DNA from: a virus
Length of the DNA: 64,000 bases
Direction: 5' to 3' (one strand)
Virus record (IMG/VR): IMGVR_UViG_3300027770_002599
Coordinates: 1-64,000 of that record
Below are positions 17,117 to 26,497 of the stretch, one piece after another. The position numbers and the translations under genes were made by a program. Each line of letters starts with the position of its first letter. The stretch's first letter is position 1. Below the pieces are notes generated by a model. That model had not been told where the DNA came from. It did no database searches and saw only the letters and a list, made by a program, of their open reading frames with translations.

Positions 17117-19474
17117 CTATACAAATTCTCCTGCGTCAATAGTGATGTTTATTAGATTTCTTGTAGTTCCTGTGCAAGAAATCACCTGCGATGAACCAGC
17201 ACAGTCATTTACCCAGAGTTGTCCAATTTCAATAGGAGCAAATGTATTGACTGTAAGTTGTGGAGTGCTTGTATCACTTCCATCAGTATCAGTGTCAGCA
17301 TTCAGAATACTTGCAAACTTAAATCTTGAATCTCCGTGTTCCCAAATAACTGCAGATTTCTTTGCAGTTGTTGCGCGATAGTTAAAGAGAATACCAAGGT
17401 CCCAAGTGGTATCAGTTCCTGGTGCAGCACCATTCACAATACCCAAGTCAATTGTTCTATCTTCTACTTTAAGAGCATCAGTATTGATTTGAGTTGTAGT
17501 ACCATTTACAAAGAGATTACCCTGTACCGTTAGACTATTGCCAATACTAACAGCACCAGTAGAGTTTGTGATGGTAATCGCAGTTGTTCCATCATTTGCC
17601 TTGAGGTTTGTTACATTAATCGTTGGAGTGGTAAGTGCAGTTGTAACCGTTACACTATCAGGAAGTCCAACAGTAATGGTCTGTCCAGAAACAGCAGTAT
17701 TGACTTCGTTTGCAGTACCAGAAACAGTAAGAGTTTGTGAGGTTGCAACAGTACTTGGACCACCAGTATCAGCATTAATACCAAGAGTTACATCAACGTT
17801 ATCTACATATGCCTTAACTGCTGCTTGTGTAGGTAGAAGTGTGTGACTATTTTCCGTAAGTGATGTACTTGATGAAATACCAGTAATGCCAATACCAGAA
17901 GTACCAAGAAGTTTAAGAGTACCGGTGGTTGTAATACCAGAAACATTAATACTTGTTGCAGTTGCATCACCAAGTGCTGGTGTGACTAATGCAGGACTTG
18001 TTGCAAATACAGCAACACCAGTACCAGTCTTATCGGTTAATGCTGATGCTAAACTGGAAGAACTAAAGGAACCTAATGATGTTGTGGTGTTATTGGATGT
18101 AATAGCACCAGTCAGATTAGGAATATTAGTAGTTGATGATGCAGTACCAGTAAGTGCTCCTACAAATGTGGTTGCACTTACAATTCCAGTGGCACCGTAC
18201 ATACTGATTGCAGTACCTACTTGTAACGTTGCTTGTGGATTTGTAACTCCAACTCCAAGATTACCACCAATATAAACACTTGAGTTAATACCAGCAACCT
18301 GAAGAACTTGTCCTACAGTTCCTGTAGAAGTTCCTCCACCTATAAGAACTGGGCCACCAGAGAATGTAGAAATACCAGAAACACTGAGTGCAGTACCTAC
18401 TAAGTTAGTACCTTGGATGGCACCACCCACTAAATTTCCATTAACAAAAAATCCGGTAGAAGCAGTAACACTACCAATAAAATTTCCACTACCATTAACA
18501 ACAAGTTTAAATGTTTGATCGGGAGAAGTGGTTCCAATACCAAGAGTACCAGAAACATAAGCACCACCAGTGACTTGAAGTGGTTGTGATGCGGTTCCTG
18601 TTGATGTTGCAGTTCCTACTAATAGAGTTTTATTGGTGAGTGTTTCTGTCCCTGCAATACTAACAAAATCAGCATCGGTTAATGCAGTATTAAATTCTGC
18701 TAGAGTACCAGTTATAGTATTGCTACCTAGTGCAATAGACTTATTAGTTAATGTTTGAGTATCAGTAGCACCAATAACTTGACTGGTTGGTGCTCCAAAT
18801 CCACCAACATATTGTGCATTTAAATTATCAACACGAGTTGATGAAGCAACTGAAATTGGTGCAGTTCCTTGTGCTACATTAGATACAAATCTAGATGCAG
18901 TAACAATACCAGCAGCAGCATTAATACCTGATGCATTAATCGTAACTCCAGAACCAACAACTACACTGGTTGTGACAGATACTACACTAGGAAGTCCAAT
19001 CTGAACCTGATTATCTGTAACTGCTGTCTCAATCTCATTTGCAGTTCCTGCAAAAGTAAGAGTTTGTCCTAAACCGACTGAATCAGTACTGGTTCCATCA
19101 CTAATCGTGAAACTTGATGCTGCTAGAGTGGTAAATGAAAGAGTGCCACTTCCGTTTGTACTTAAAACCTGTCCAGGGTTACCATCAGCACTTGGAAGTG
19201 TGAAGGTTGTAATACCTGAAAGAGTATTTGGGGCCTTAATTGTAATGTAATCAGTGCCGTTATTGGTTCCTTCTACAAAGTTTACACCACTACCAGTTGA
19301 AGCAGTTCCTTTGGTCCAGTAACGATGAGAACCAAAAAACTTGTTGTTAGTTGTGGTACTATCAATACCTACATAAAGTTCAAAAAAATCAGTTGTAAAT
19401 CCGGGTTCACCTGCCTTTAAACCTGGCAGATTAGCAAGAAGACCTCTCTTAAACTGTAAAGTAGGAGCTGGCAT
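17117..19474 (-). CDS. Tail-fibre shaft protein (785 residues)
   Basis: The N-terminus (MPAPTLQFKRGLLANLPGLKAGEPGFTTDFFELYVG) has the 'GEPGFTTD' plan common at the start of marine phage fibres, which is thought to give the baseplate-proximal domain. Residues 100-540 carry shaft blocks shared with the 2401-residue giant, such as a TSTGTxxQPLQVTGGAYVSG block and VVVGSGVTINASGINAA. The block FVNGTTTQINTDALKVEDRTI near residue 645 is a diverged form of the cassette in the four fibres between 22.5 and 32.2 kb. The C-terminal 100 residues form a globular end. A late promoter lies upstream and a terminator downstream, so it is probably a single-gene unit. Confidence 0.75.
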   Translation of the reverse strand: MPAPTLQFKRGLLANLPGLKAGEPGFTTDFFELYVGIDSTTTNNKFFGSHRYWTKGTASTGSGVNFVEGTNNGTDYITIKAPNTLSGITTFTLPSADGNPGQVLSTNGSGTLSFTTLAASSFTISDGTSTDSVGLGQTLTFAGTANEIETAVTDNQVQIGLPSVVSVTTSVVVGSGVTINASGINAAAGIVTASRFVSNVAQGTAPISVASSTRVDNLNAQYVGGFGAPTSQVIGATDTQTLTNKSIALGSNTITGTLAEFNTALTDADFVSIAGTETLTNKTLLVGTATSTGTASQPLQVTGGAYVSGTLGIGTTSPDQTFKLVVNGSGNFIGSVTASTGFFVNGNLVGGAIQGTNLVGTALSVSGISTFSGGPVLIGGGTSTGTVGQVLQVAGINSSVYIGGNLGVGVTNPQATLQVGTAISMYGATGIVSATTFVGALTGTASSTTNIPNLTGAITSNNTTTSLGSFSSSSLASALTDKTGTGVAVFATSPALVTPALGDATATSINVSGITTTGTLKLLGTSGIGITGISSSTSLTENSHTLLPTQAAVKAYVDNVDVTLGINADTGGPSTVATSQTLTVSGTANEVNTAVSGQTITVGLPDSVTVTTALTTPTINVTNLKANDGTTAITITNSTGAVSIGNSLTVQGNLFVNGTTTQINTDALKVEDRTIDLGIVNGAAPGTDTTWDLGILFNYRATTAKKSAVIWEHGDSRFKFASILNADTDTDGSDTSTPQLTVNTFAPIEIGQLWVNDCAGSSQVISCTGTTRNLINITIDAGEFV

Positions 19475-19504
19475 CTTTCTGTACTCTTTTTAGTGGTTTA
19501 TAGT

Positions 19505-19512
19505 TATTTATA
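19505..19512 (-). promoter_or_regulatory. T4-type late promoter (TATAAATA)
   Basis: Perfect TATAAATA on the minus strand, about 30 bases upstream of the ATG at 19474, in the 49-base gap. Confidence 0.75.
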
Positions 19513-19523
19513 AATCTAGAATT

Positions 19524-20117
19524 TTAAAAATTACCAGCATCCAAATTAACGTTGGCATTTATATTATCAGATATAAGTTCTTCAAAATCATCAGGCAATC
19601 CAGGAGAAATTGGTTCTGTTGCTGCCTTAGAAAGAACCTCATCAGGATTAACTGCTTTATAAGTTTGAGTCACAGAATCATACATCACAATATAACTATC
19701 TTGAATTCCAGTTGTATCAACATCGGCTAAATCTGAGAACTTGACTCCAATTGCTAAATCTCCACTATCAGTACCAGTTCCTAGAGATATAGTATCCGTA
19801 ACAATTACCGATCCACCATAAACTTTTATATATTTACCACCAGCAGTTACAACTACATCATAATAATTTCTACCAGAATTTAACTGAGCAGTGGATTGAG
19901 CATCCATTTGAATTTTAATTTCACTTGTTGCAGTCGTAATAGTAGTCACAAAAGATTTATATGTTTGTGAAGTGGGATGCTTACGAATTTTAGCAATTGC
20001 AGTATATCCTGCTAATGCAAATAAAGAACCGTCAGAATTTCTAATAATAAATTTAGATTCAAAATCAGTTCCTCTTTCAATTGCTAATGCTAAATTGACT
20101 ACAGGTACTGTTGACAT
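19524..20117 (-). CDS. Virion protein, function unknown
   Basis: A 197-residue protein opening VPVVNLALAIERGTDFESKF and continuing with a beta-sandwich-like domain up to about residue 112 (GGKYIKVYGGSVIVTDTIS). The C-terminal 85 residues are acidic (SPGLPDDFEELISDNINANV). The N-terminal plan (a polarisation-like line of beta strands starting IERGTDF) is common in baseplate or fibre connector proteins of marine T4-like phages, but I cannot name a family. It has its own late promoter (20135-20142) and ends 12 bases before the next one. No enzymatic motif is visible. Confidence 0.6.
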   Translation of the reverse strand: MSTVPVVNLALAIERGTDFESKFIIRNSDGSLFALAGYTAIAKIRKHPTSQTYKSFVTTITTATSEIKIQMDAQSTAQLNSGRNYYDVVVTAGGKYIKVYGGSVIVTDTISLGTGTDSGDLAIGVKFSDLADVDTTGIQDSYIVMYDSVTQTYKAVNPDEVLSKAATEPISPGLPDDFEELISDNINANVNLDAGNF

Positions 20118-20134
20118 TGTAGGAATTTTTTAAT

Positions 20135-20142
20135 TATTTATC
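20135..20142 (-). promoter_or_regulatory. T4-type late promoter (GATAAATA)
   Basis: GATAAATAA on the minus strand, 18 bases upstream of the ATG at 20117, between two structural genes. Confidence 0.7.
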
Positions 20143-20150
20143 CATTTTAA

Positions 20151-20567
20151 TTAGGACAATGAAGTTTCAAGAACCCATCCAGTTGTATTATCTCCTTGAT
20201 ATGCTTCTTCGTCCCAACGGTAAAATGAACGTGCTTCTACTTCTGCTTCGGTAAGTTCTGGTGCAGCACCAAGAGGTGATTGCCAATCAGCAGTTTCTTC
20301 TACGAGAACCCAAGAAGCAAATGGTTGTGGGGCAACAAAGGCATCAAGTTCCTCATTATAAGAATAACCAATAACTGCATATCTTACACGAATATTGTTA
20401 TTATAAGAAGTCTGTTTCCAGTTAGTTTCTGCACCTAAAAGGTTTTTACAGAATGCAATACCAATTTCTTCTACTTCTACTCCATTTGAATCGGTACAAT
20501 CATCGTTTGATACTACGATGACTTGAGTTACAATGTTGCTTTCATTTAGTTGTGCGTAGTGAGCCAT
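20151..20567 (-). CDS. Conserved marine-phage structural-region protein
   Basis: This 138-residue protein begins MAHYAQLNESNIVTQVIVVS, an opening I associate with small proteins encoded beside tail-fibre genes in cyanophages. It then carries aromatic-rich text (SYNEELDAFVAPQPFASWVL) and an acidic C-terminal part. The unusual richness in Trp, Glu and Asp compared with neighbouring fibres suggests a soluble chaperone or adaptor rather than a shaft. It lies 64 bases after the glycine-rich gene 20632-22557 with no clear late motif between, so it is likely expressed from the upstream late promoter. Function unknown. Confidence 0.6.
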   Translation of the reverse strand: MAHYAQLNESNIVTQVIVVSNDDCTDSNGVEVEEIGIAFCKNLLGAETNWKQTSYNNNIRVRYAVIGYSYNEELDAFVAPQPFASWVLVEETADWQSPLGAAPELTEAEVEARSFYRWDEEAYQGDNTTGWVLETSLS

Positions 20568-20631
20568 AAGAATTATAAGTTATAAAGTTTTTTAATAAAT
20601 TTTTTTATTGTTGTAAAGTAAGTAAGATGAT

Positions 20632-22557
20632 TTAAAATGTTATAGAACCGGATGCATCCCAAATATATGTTCTATATCCACCAGAAGGAGCTCCTGATGA
20701 TGTAGTTCCTGTGGTTGAACTTGCCACTGAATATGCATCAGGATAACGAATTACAATTCTACCAGATCCACCATTACCACCACCTCCACGATTTCCACAA
20801 CCACCTCCACCACCGCCACTATTAGTGCCGCCAGAATCTCCACCTCTACTATTATGTCCACCGCTGCCACCACCACCTGGTCCACCACTTCCAGGTCCAT
20901 TAGAATCTGATCCACCGCCACCACCACCAGAATAAGTATTTCCAGTCATAGGATCATATATTCCAGATCCTCCTGGTCCACCATTTGAAGATCCACCTTG
21001 AGCACCAGGATGAGGAACTGATCCGCCAGCACCACCGGCACCACCTCCGCCACCACCGGATCCTTGATATGGATCATAATGCCCGTGATTTCCGGAACCA
21101 CCAGGATTTCCTTGAGGTCCACCAGTTCCACCCTTAAAGTAATCATCGTTTGGAGAATCTCCATCTCCACCACCACCAGATGCACTACCAGGAGTACCAG
21201 GAACAGGACCACCACGAGCTCCACCCCACGCAGTTATTCCACCAAAACCAGATTGTGATCCACTTCCACTTCCGCCTCCACCACCTCCAATAGTGATTGT
21301 ATAAGGAGATCCAGGAGTAATTGGAGTTGTAGATGCCAGATATCCACCGGCACCTCCACCTCCACCGCCACGTTCGTGTCCTTCTGATCCACCACCACCG
21401 CCTCCAACAACAAGATATTGAACACTAGTGGGTTTTGGTAACGTTACATTAATAGAATTTGAGGTTACTGTTACAGAACCTGCAGTGTTTGTTGAAGTTG
21501 CATTCACTGTAATATTTTTACTCAAATCACCAGAAACAATAGTATAAGTACTTCCACCAGTTTGAACAGCAGATGCTCCACTATACCACACCCAACTTAC
21601 TGATGAAGTTGGATTTGAAGAAAAAGTTGCCGTCGTATATGTGAGTGTAGATCCAACAGTAGAGGATCCAGAAATAGTACCATCGGTTAATGAAGTATTG
21701 TATATGCTATTTGAACTAGAATTATCTAATGTAATATTTCCTGGTCCAGTAAATTTATAATACTTGTACCCACTAACTGTACTAAAATTATAACTACCAC
21801 TTACCGAAGATGCATCAGAATATGTGGAAGAGTACCTAATAATTACAACTCCTGGTCCTCCGCTTCCTCCGATACCATAGGGATCATTTCTTTGTCCTCC
21901 AGCGGCAGGTCCTCCATTTCCAGAATTTGATGGTTGTGGAGTTCCTGGAGATGAATAATTCCAACCACTACCACTTCCACCTACTGCATATGTAACACCA
22001 TCAAACCAAGTTCTTCCTACCCCACCAGAACCAGCAGCACCGTCAGTAACTCCATTGCCACCAACACCACCGGCACCGCCACCGCCACCACCGGTTCCTC
22101 TATCATTATCTGGAGTTCCTGTAGGTGGTCCATAATTACCACCTGGATAACCTTGTTGATTTGGTCCAGGGTATCCATAACCAGATCCACCGGCACCACC
22201 ACCAGACCCACCAGGAGATCCAGGGGCACCTCCACCATAAGCTGTTATTGGAGTTATACTAGGACTAACTAATGTTGAAGGTTGTCCAGCACTACCACTA
22301 GGTCCACCATTACCAACTGAAATTGTAAAAACTGTTCCATTTAATATTTCAGTGGATGCAGATACATATCCTCCAGCACCTGCACCGTTTTGTCCATTCC
22401 AGCTAGGTCCTGGTCCAGGAGGTCCATTAGAACCACCACCTCCACCACCCAACACCAAATAATCAATTAGTATCTTTGATGTAGTAGTAGATTTCTTACC
22501 AAATCCAAAACCACCACTAATAGCACCAATACCAAGTCTTGATAATAATGGAGACAT
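20632..22557 (-). CDS. Glycine-rich adhesin with two glycine-rich domains around an Ig-like domain
   Basis: The 641-residue protein opens MSPLLSRLGIGAISGGFGFG, an N-terminal signature shared in variant form with three other glycine-rich proteins here. Residues 35-245 form glycine-rich domain 1 (LVLGGGGGGSNG ... GGPGVVIIRYS). Residues 285-375 read as an Ig-like domain with WVWYSGASAV. Residues 378-610 form glycine-rich domain 2 (YLVVGGGGGGSEG ... GSGRIVIRYPD). The duplication of the glycine-rich domain is clear in sequence. The gene starts 2 bases after the stop of the shaft 22560-23510, making a shaft plus tip couplet. Proline is common within the glycine tracts (GGPGG, GYPGG), a possible substrate for nearby oxygenases (inference). 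Confidence 0.75.
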   Translation of the reverse strand: MSPLLSRLGIGAISGGFGFGKKSTTTSKILIDYLVLGGGGGGSNGPPGPGPSWNGQNGAGAGGYVSASTEILNGTVFTISVGNGGPSGSAGQPSTLVSPSITPITAYGGGAPGSPGGSGGGAGGSGYGYPGPNQQGYPGGNYGPPTGTPDNDRGTGGGGGGAGGVGGNGVTDGAAGSGGVGRTWFDGVTYAVGGSGSGWNYSSPGTPQPSNSGNGGPAAGGQRNDPYGIGGSGGPGVVIIRYSSTYSDASSVSGSYNFSTVSGYKYYKFTGPGNITLDNSSSNSIYNTSLTDGTISGSSTVGSTLTYTTATFSSNPTSSVSWVWYSGASAVQTGGSTYTIVSGDLSKNITVNATSTNTAGSVTVTSNSINVTLPKPTSVQYLVVGGGGGGSEGHERGGGGGGAGGYLASTTPITPGSPYTITIGGGGGGSGSGSQSGFGGITAWGGARGGPVPGTPGSASGGGGDGDSPNDDYFKGGTGGPQGNPGGSGNHGHYDPYQGSGGGGGGAGGAGGSVPHPGAQGGSSNGGPGGSGIYDPMTGNTYSGGGGGGSDSNGPGSGGPGGGGSGGHNSRGGDSGGTNSGGGGGGCGNRGGGGNGGSGRIVIRYPDAYSVASSTTGTTSSGAPSGGYRTYIWDASGSITF

Positions 22558-22559
22558 AA

Positions 22560-23510
22560 TTAGAAGAAACCTCCACTTGCTGTACCAAATACTTGATAGT
22601 TTGCTGTGGTACTTGCACTACCAACAGTATTGATACCAGTAAAACTAAAGATTGTATGCCCGGTTGAAGTGGTCACACCAGAGATTGCAGCACTCAAAGA
22701 ACCACCAGCCCAACGAATTGTCTTTGATACTCCATTTAATGTAACAGCAGTACAAGTTCTTGCAGTTCCCGTAGAGTTTGTAATCACTGCAAATGTAATA
22801 GCATAATCATCAAAATCAGAACTTGTTGGAATACCAGTTACCGCAAGTGTTACATCGGCAGTTGGATTTGTTGTATATCCTACATTTGCACTTGAAGAAT
22901 TATATGCAAGACTTACAGTATTTCCACTTGTTCTATAAACTTTCTCTGCACCTGTGACTGCTCTTGTTTCATTTGGTGACCAAGCAATATTAGTTTCAAG
23001 TGCTTTCTTGGTATCATTATAAGTTAATGTCTTATTGGTTGTACCGTAGATTGTGATTCCTGAACCATCAGCAAGAGCATCAGATGGGGTTGTTGTAGAA
23101 CCAATACCAATATTCTTATCTGCGACTTCTAATGACGTTGTATTGATAATGGTTTGAGTACCATTAACTGTCAAATTAGTGAATGTTGCACCAGTACCAG
23201 TTATATTTCCTACAGTTATATTAGGACTTCCAGAAAGTCCATAAGCAGTTGCTGCTGCTGTTGCGGTGGATGCAGTACCAGAAAGATTGTATGCAGTAGT
23301 TGCAAAAGATACCGATGAAATACCAGTTAGATTTGCACCAGAACCATAATAAGAAGTTGCACTTACAATACCAGCAACCTGCAAAGTTGTTGTTGGATTT
23401 GTTGTGCCAATACCAACTCGTTGATTTGCATTGTCAAGTTGAAGAACAGCACCAGCAGTACCGATGCCGGAACTAAAATCTGCAATTCTTGATGCGTTGG
23501 TAATAGCCAT
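22560..23510 (-). CDS. Tail-fibre shaft, couplet partner of 20632-22557
   Basis: A 316-residue fibre. Residues 30-60 carry GIGTTNPTTTLQVAGIV, then a SFATTAYNL ... TAYGLSGSPNITVG cassette, then NGTQTIINTTSLEVADKNIG and YGTTNKTLTYN. The last two cassettes recur nearly unchanged in 26494-27513 and partly in 30933-32189. The C-terminal domain (residues 180-316; IRWAGGSLSAAISGV ... ASTTANYQVFGTASGGFF) is shared with 26494-27513 at moderate identity, so it is a homologous C-terminal domain carried by two fibres. The gene has its own late promoter and is 2 bases upstream of a glycine-rich gene. Its role is inferred to be the shaft or coupling part of a receptor-binding fibre. Confidence 0.75.
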   Translation of the reverse strand: MAITNASRIADFSSGIGTAGAVLQLDNANQRVGIGTTNPTTTLQVAGIVSATSYYGSGANLTGISSVSFATTAYNLSGTASTATAAATAYGLSGSPNITVGNITGTGATFTNLTVNGTQTIINTTSLEVADKNIGIGSTTTPSDALADGSGITIYGTTNKTLTYNDTKKALETNIAWSPNETRAVTGAEKVYRTSGNTVSLAYNSSSANVGYTTNPTADVTLAVTGIPTSSDFDDYAITFAVITNSTGTARTCTAVTLNGVSKTIRWAGGSLSAAISGVTTSTGHTIFSFTGINTVGSASTTANYQVFGTASGGFF

Positions 23511-23524
23511 TATCGTTTTTTAGA

Positions 23525-23532
23525 TATTTATG
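23525..23532 (-). promoter_or_regulatory. T4-type late promoter (CATAAATA)
   Basis: CATAAATA on the minus strand, 15 bases upstream of the ATG at 23510, in the 47-base gap. Confidence 0.7.
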
Positions 23533-23557
23533 TTAATCAAAGTGTCTTAATAAAATT

Positions 23558-23911
23558 TTATTGCAAAGGAATTTGTGGTAAAACAACTTCATTCGGTGAT
23601 GAAAATGTTTTGGTAATATCTCTTAATTCTTGTCTATACTGTTTCCATTCATCAGAAATAGGATTTTTATTTTCCATTGATGATACAACAATCCAATCAG
23701 ATGAAGTCAATAACTGATTTCTAACAAGTCTTACAGTTTCCCAATCTGGAAATAATATATTTTCTTGTCTGATAAAAGTTTCATTTACATATTCATCTCC
23801 TATAAATGCTCCTTCAGCGGAGACCCATCCATTTTGCAATGCTTCTTCTTCCGAACAAATTACAATATTTTTTACAATTTTATCTTCAATAATTGCGTAT
23901 TTAAATGACAT
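23558..23911 (-). CDS. Tail-fibre assembly chaperone-like protein (phage tail APC type)
   Basis: This 117-residue protein ends with the pattern R..RN.LL..SDW.V ... W..YRQELRDIT at about residues 62-105. This matches the phage tail assembly chaperone family (Pfam PF16778, Phage_tail_APC) found beside fibre genes. The N-terminal 55 residues (FKYAIIEDKIVKNIVICSEE) resemble a small beta domain with a self-referring 'VVNIVI' strand seen in fibre-linked proteins. The family is linked to fibre or tail assembly; the exact client is not known. It lies between two fibre genes, 12 bases from the upstream one, consistent with a local assembly factor. Confidence 0.75.
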   Translation of the reverse strand: MSFKYAIIEDKIVKNIVICSEEEALQNGWVSAEGAFIGDEYVNETFIRQENILFPDWETVRLVRNQLLTSSDWIVVSSMENKNPISDEWKQYRQELRDITKTFSSPNEVVLPQIPLQ

Positions 23912-23923
23912 TAGTTTTACCTC

Positions 23924-24925
23924 TTAGTATTCAATAATGATTGCACCTTGTTGACCATTACTCCCTGTAGGTGCGCCACCTAAACCATACCCAGTTGCTT
24001 GTGGAGCATCTCCAGAAACATAAGCCTGAACTGTAGATACTGCTGCAAATCCACCATAAAGATTTATTTGCCCACCTGAACCTTGTGATATCCCTAATGG
24101 AGAACTATTTCCACGAACTCCTCCTGTCCCTGTTATGGTTACTGTATTATATGTGAAGGTTGTATCTCCACCAACAGCTCCATAATAACCAGAGTCTCCC
24201 AACCCTCCAGCTCCAATAGCATAACTTGCAGTTGTTCCCGAACCTACTATATAATACCTAATAGATGTTCCACCACTTCCTCCTCTAACATAAGTTCCAC
24301 CAGCATTAAAAGAACCACCAGCACCACCACCAGTAGCATAAACTTTTATTAGACTAACTCCAGATGGAACAGTCCAAGAAGTTCCGGATGTAAGTGTAAC
24401 ATATGTGGAAAATCCAATGCTTCCTGATGTTAGAGATAAACTACTCGCACTAACAGTTCCTACAGTAATATTAGGACTTCCAGAAAGTCCATAAGCAGTT
24501 GCTGCTGCTGTTGCGGTTGATGCAATTCCAATTAAATTATATGCAGTAGTTGCAAAAGCAACTGAAGTTGCTGCGCCAGCAATTGTGCTTACACCGAGAA
24601 CATTTAAGTTGCCAGTGATAGTTACATTTCCATTTACGGTTCCACCAGAATTTACATTCAGAGCATCAGCAACACGAAAGTCATCAAATACCTGAAATTC
24701 TATCGGGTCTCCTAATATTGCTGGTGAAAGTAGAGTAACTGTGGAACCATCACGAGCAGTATAATCAAGAGAATCTACCAGTCTTGAACCATTTCTAAAT
24801 ACAGAAATTTGATTGATTCTATAACCACCAGTTACCGTGAAAAGTGTTTGTCCGGCAGTTGCAGTAACACTTATAGTTTTTGATGAAATATTGCCCGTGA
24901 GTGATACGGGATTACCTATTGCCAT
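23924..24925 (-). CDS. Fibre protein fusing shaft cassettes to a glycine-rich domain
   Basis: A 333-residue protein whose first 105 residues read like an N-terminal structural domain (ISVFRNGSRLVDSLDYTARD). It continues through the shared SFATTAYNL/TAYGLSGSPNITVG shaft cassette (about residues 122-158), and from about residue 178 becomes a glycine-rich domain with WTVPSGVSLIKVYATGGGAG and GGAPTGSNGQQGAIIIEY at the end. It is the single-polypeptide equivalent of the two-gene shaft plus glycine-rich couplets on either side. A late promoter (24943-24950) lies just upstream. Its first domain resembles that of 30933-32189 (IGYLDVYLNGARQIEGQDF). Confidence 0.75.
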   Translation of the reverse strand: MAIGNPVSLTGNISSKTISVTATAGQTLFTVTGGYRINQISVFRNGSRLVDSLDYTARDGSTVTLLSPAILGDPIEFQVFDDFRVADALNVNSGGTVNGNVTITGNLNVLGVSTIAGAATSVAFATTAYNLIGIASTATAAATAYGLSGSPNITVGTVSASSLSLTSGSIGFSTYVTLTSGTSWTVPSGVSLIKVYATGGGAGGSFNAGGTYVRGGSGGTSIRYYIVGSGTTASYAIGAGGLGDSGYYGAVGGDTTFTYNTVTITGTGGVRGNSSPLGISQGSGGQINLYGGFAAVSTVQAYVSGDAPQATGYGLGGAPTGSNGQQGAIIIEY

Positions 24926-24942
24926 AGTATTACTTTTTTAGT

Positions 24943-24950
24943 TATTTATG
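24943..24950 (-). promoter_or_regulatory. T4-type late promoter (CATAAATA)
   Basis: CATAAATAA on the minus strand, 18 bases upstream of the ATG at 24925. Confidence 0.7.
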
Positions 24951-24956
24951 GCGATA

Positions 24957-25586
24957 TTATTTCAAAAATTTTCTTAGATTTTGAGTGAATAATGCACCTG
25001 GTTCAGAATGATCATATCTAAAAAGAACATCAAATCCTAATGTAATTCTTGGGATATCATTATTGTGAATAGTTGTCCAGTGAAGATAATAAGGAGGAAA
25101 CAATGTTATCTCACCTTCCTTATTCTCAATTTCAATTATTTCATCTCCATACTTATAATAAGTGGATGTGTTGAAAACACATATTGACATAGTTCCAGAA
25201 ATAAAACTCCAAAGGTCATACTCCTCAGAATGCTTATGCATCCCAATATTTTCTGAAGATCTTATTACATTTAACCAACCACTAACAGCAGGATCTAATT
25301 GATCATTCGTAAAATGTTTTGGTGATAGTATATTGTCAACATAATCCCAATAACATTCTTGTATAAAATTAAATAAGGTTTCTAAATCAGTATTTTCTGC
25401 AGCATAATCAAATATATTATAAGCACAGGAACGAGTTGATACGTGAGTATCATTTAATTTTGTACCAAAATCACTCATATATGGATATCTATTAAGAATT
25501 TCTTCTTCTTTACTTAAAAGAAAGTCTGATAATTTGGATATTTCAATGCGATTTCCTATTGAATAAGTCTTAATAAATTGTTGCAT
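24957..25586 (-). CDS. Putative 2OG-Fe(II) oxygenase (Oxy_5-like)
   Basis: This 209-residue protein has the order SGWLNVIRSSENIGMHKHSE (residues 102-121), SFISGTMSICVF, EGEITLFPPYYLHWT (157-171) and PRITLGFDVLF (179-189). This is the plan of the 2OG-FeII_Oxy_5 family, with metal-ligand candidates H117/H119 and H169 and a 2-oxoglutarate-binding arginine candidate at R180. Members hydroxylate unknown substrates. The gene begins 2 bases after the stop of the glycine-rich gene 25589-26497, so it should be made late, together with that adhesin. The substrate is not known. A proline or asparagine of the neighbouring fibres is a testable idea, not a demonstrated fact. Confidence 0.75.
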   Translation of the reverse strand: MQQFIKTYSIGNRIEISKLSDFLLSKEEEILNRYPYMSDFGTKLNDTHVSTRSCAYNIFDYAAENTDLETLFNFIQECYWDYVDNILSPKHFTNDQLDPAVSGWLNVIRSSENIGMHKHSEEYDLWSFISGTMSICVFNTSTYYKYGDEIIEIENKEGEITLFPPYYLHWTTIHNNDIPRITLGFDVLFRYDHSEPGALFTQNLRKFLK

Positions 25587-25588
25587 TT

Positions 25589-26497
25589 TTATGGAATAGT
25601 AAAGGTCTGATCTGAACCGGTGTAACTAAATCTATACTTAACGTCATCTACAATAATAATACAATATCCTGGATTGCCATTATAATCTCCTACCCCATAA
25701 ACATTACCACCACTAATCCAATCGGGATCTGATTTTGCTTGTGGATGTTGTTCAGATCCCCATGCCGTATTATTGTTATAAACTGTTTCAATTTTTGGAT
25801 GAGAAACATATGAAGATCCACCGCCACCTGCACCAGAAGCACAAGCACCACAGTCTCCATTACCTCCACCTCCACCATAATATCCACCACCCCCGCCAGA
25901 ACCTTTACAACTCATACCATACCCACCATTCATAAAATACCCATCCTGACCAGCAGATCCACCACCACCAAATCCACCAGTTCCGGCACCACCTCCATTG
26001 CTTTGTGATCCACCACCAGAACCTCCGCCTCCAGGAGCTCCTTGAGGACCGCCGCCACCCCCAGCAGAAGTTTCTGTACTATCTGTTGACCCTCCAGATC
26101 CTCCACCAGCAGCAAGTATCATAGATGATTGATCTACTGAAGGAGTATTTAAACCAATATATGATCCACCACCTCCAGAACCTCCACCATCACCACCTCT
26201 GGGAGCACCACCACCATACGTTCTACTATCACCATTAGCTGATCCACCTTGTCCAACCATAATACGAAGAACATTACCAGTTACTAATTCACCATCACGA
26301 AATTTTACATAGACAAATCCGCCACCGGCACCATTATAACCACCATTAAATCCACCACAACCTTGAGATGCTCCTCCACCAGCACCCCATAACTTTATCT
26401 CTACTGTTTTAAAACGCTTAACACCTCTACGTCTTCCAAATCCAAAACCACTTCCGGCAGAACCAGAACCAAACATTCTTGATAAAATAGGACTCAT
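25589..26497 (-). CDS. Glycine-rich adhesin-type tip protein
   Basis: The 302-residue protein begins MSPILSRMFGSGSAGSGFGF, a variant of the N-terminal signature shared with other glycine-rich proteins here. A basic stretch RRRGVKRFKTVEIKLWGAGGG follows. Residues 40-245 are glycine-rich with long GGGG runs and a few Cys (SCKGSGGG, GDCGACASGAGG). The end is a short beta motif (CIIIVDDVKYRFSYTGSDQT). The start overlaps the end of the shaft 26494-27513 by 4 bases (ATGA), typical of translational coupling, and the oxygenase 24957-25586 follows 2 bases later. A receptor-binding role is inferred from the polyglycine pattern. Confidence 0.7.
   Translation of the reverse strand: MSPILSRMFGSGSAGSGFGFGRRRGVKRFKTVEIKLWGAGGGASQGCGGFNGGYNGAGGGFVYVKFRDGELVTGNVLRIMVGQGGSANGDSRTYGGGAPRGGDGGGSGGGGSYIGLNTPSVDQSSMILAAGGGSGGSTDSTETSAGGGGGPQGAPGGGGSGGGSQSNGGGAGTGGFGGGGSAGQDGYFMNGGYGMSCKGSGGGGGYYGGGGGNGDCGACASGAGGGGSSYVSHPKIETVYNNNTAWGSEQHPQAKSDPDWISGGNVYGVGDYNGNPGYCIIIVDDVKYRFSYTGSDQTFTIP

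Noticed and set aside
20568-20631. Promoter or hairpin in the AT-rich 64-base gap
   Set aside because: Only A/T runs and weak TATA-like words occur; no match with correct spacing or late motif.
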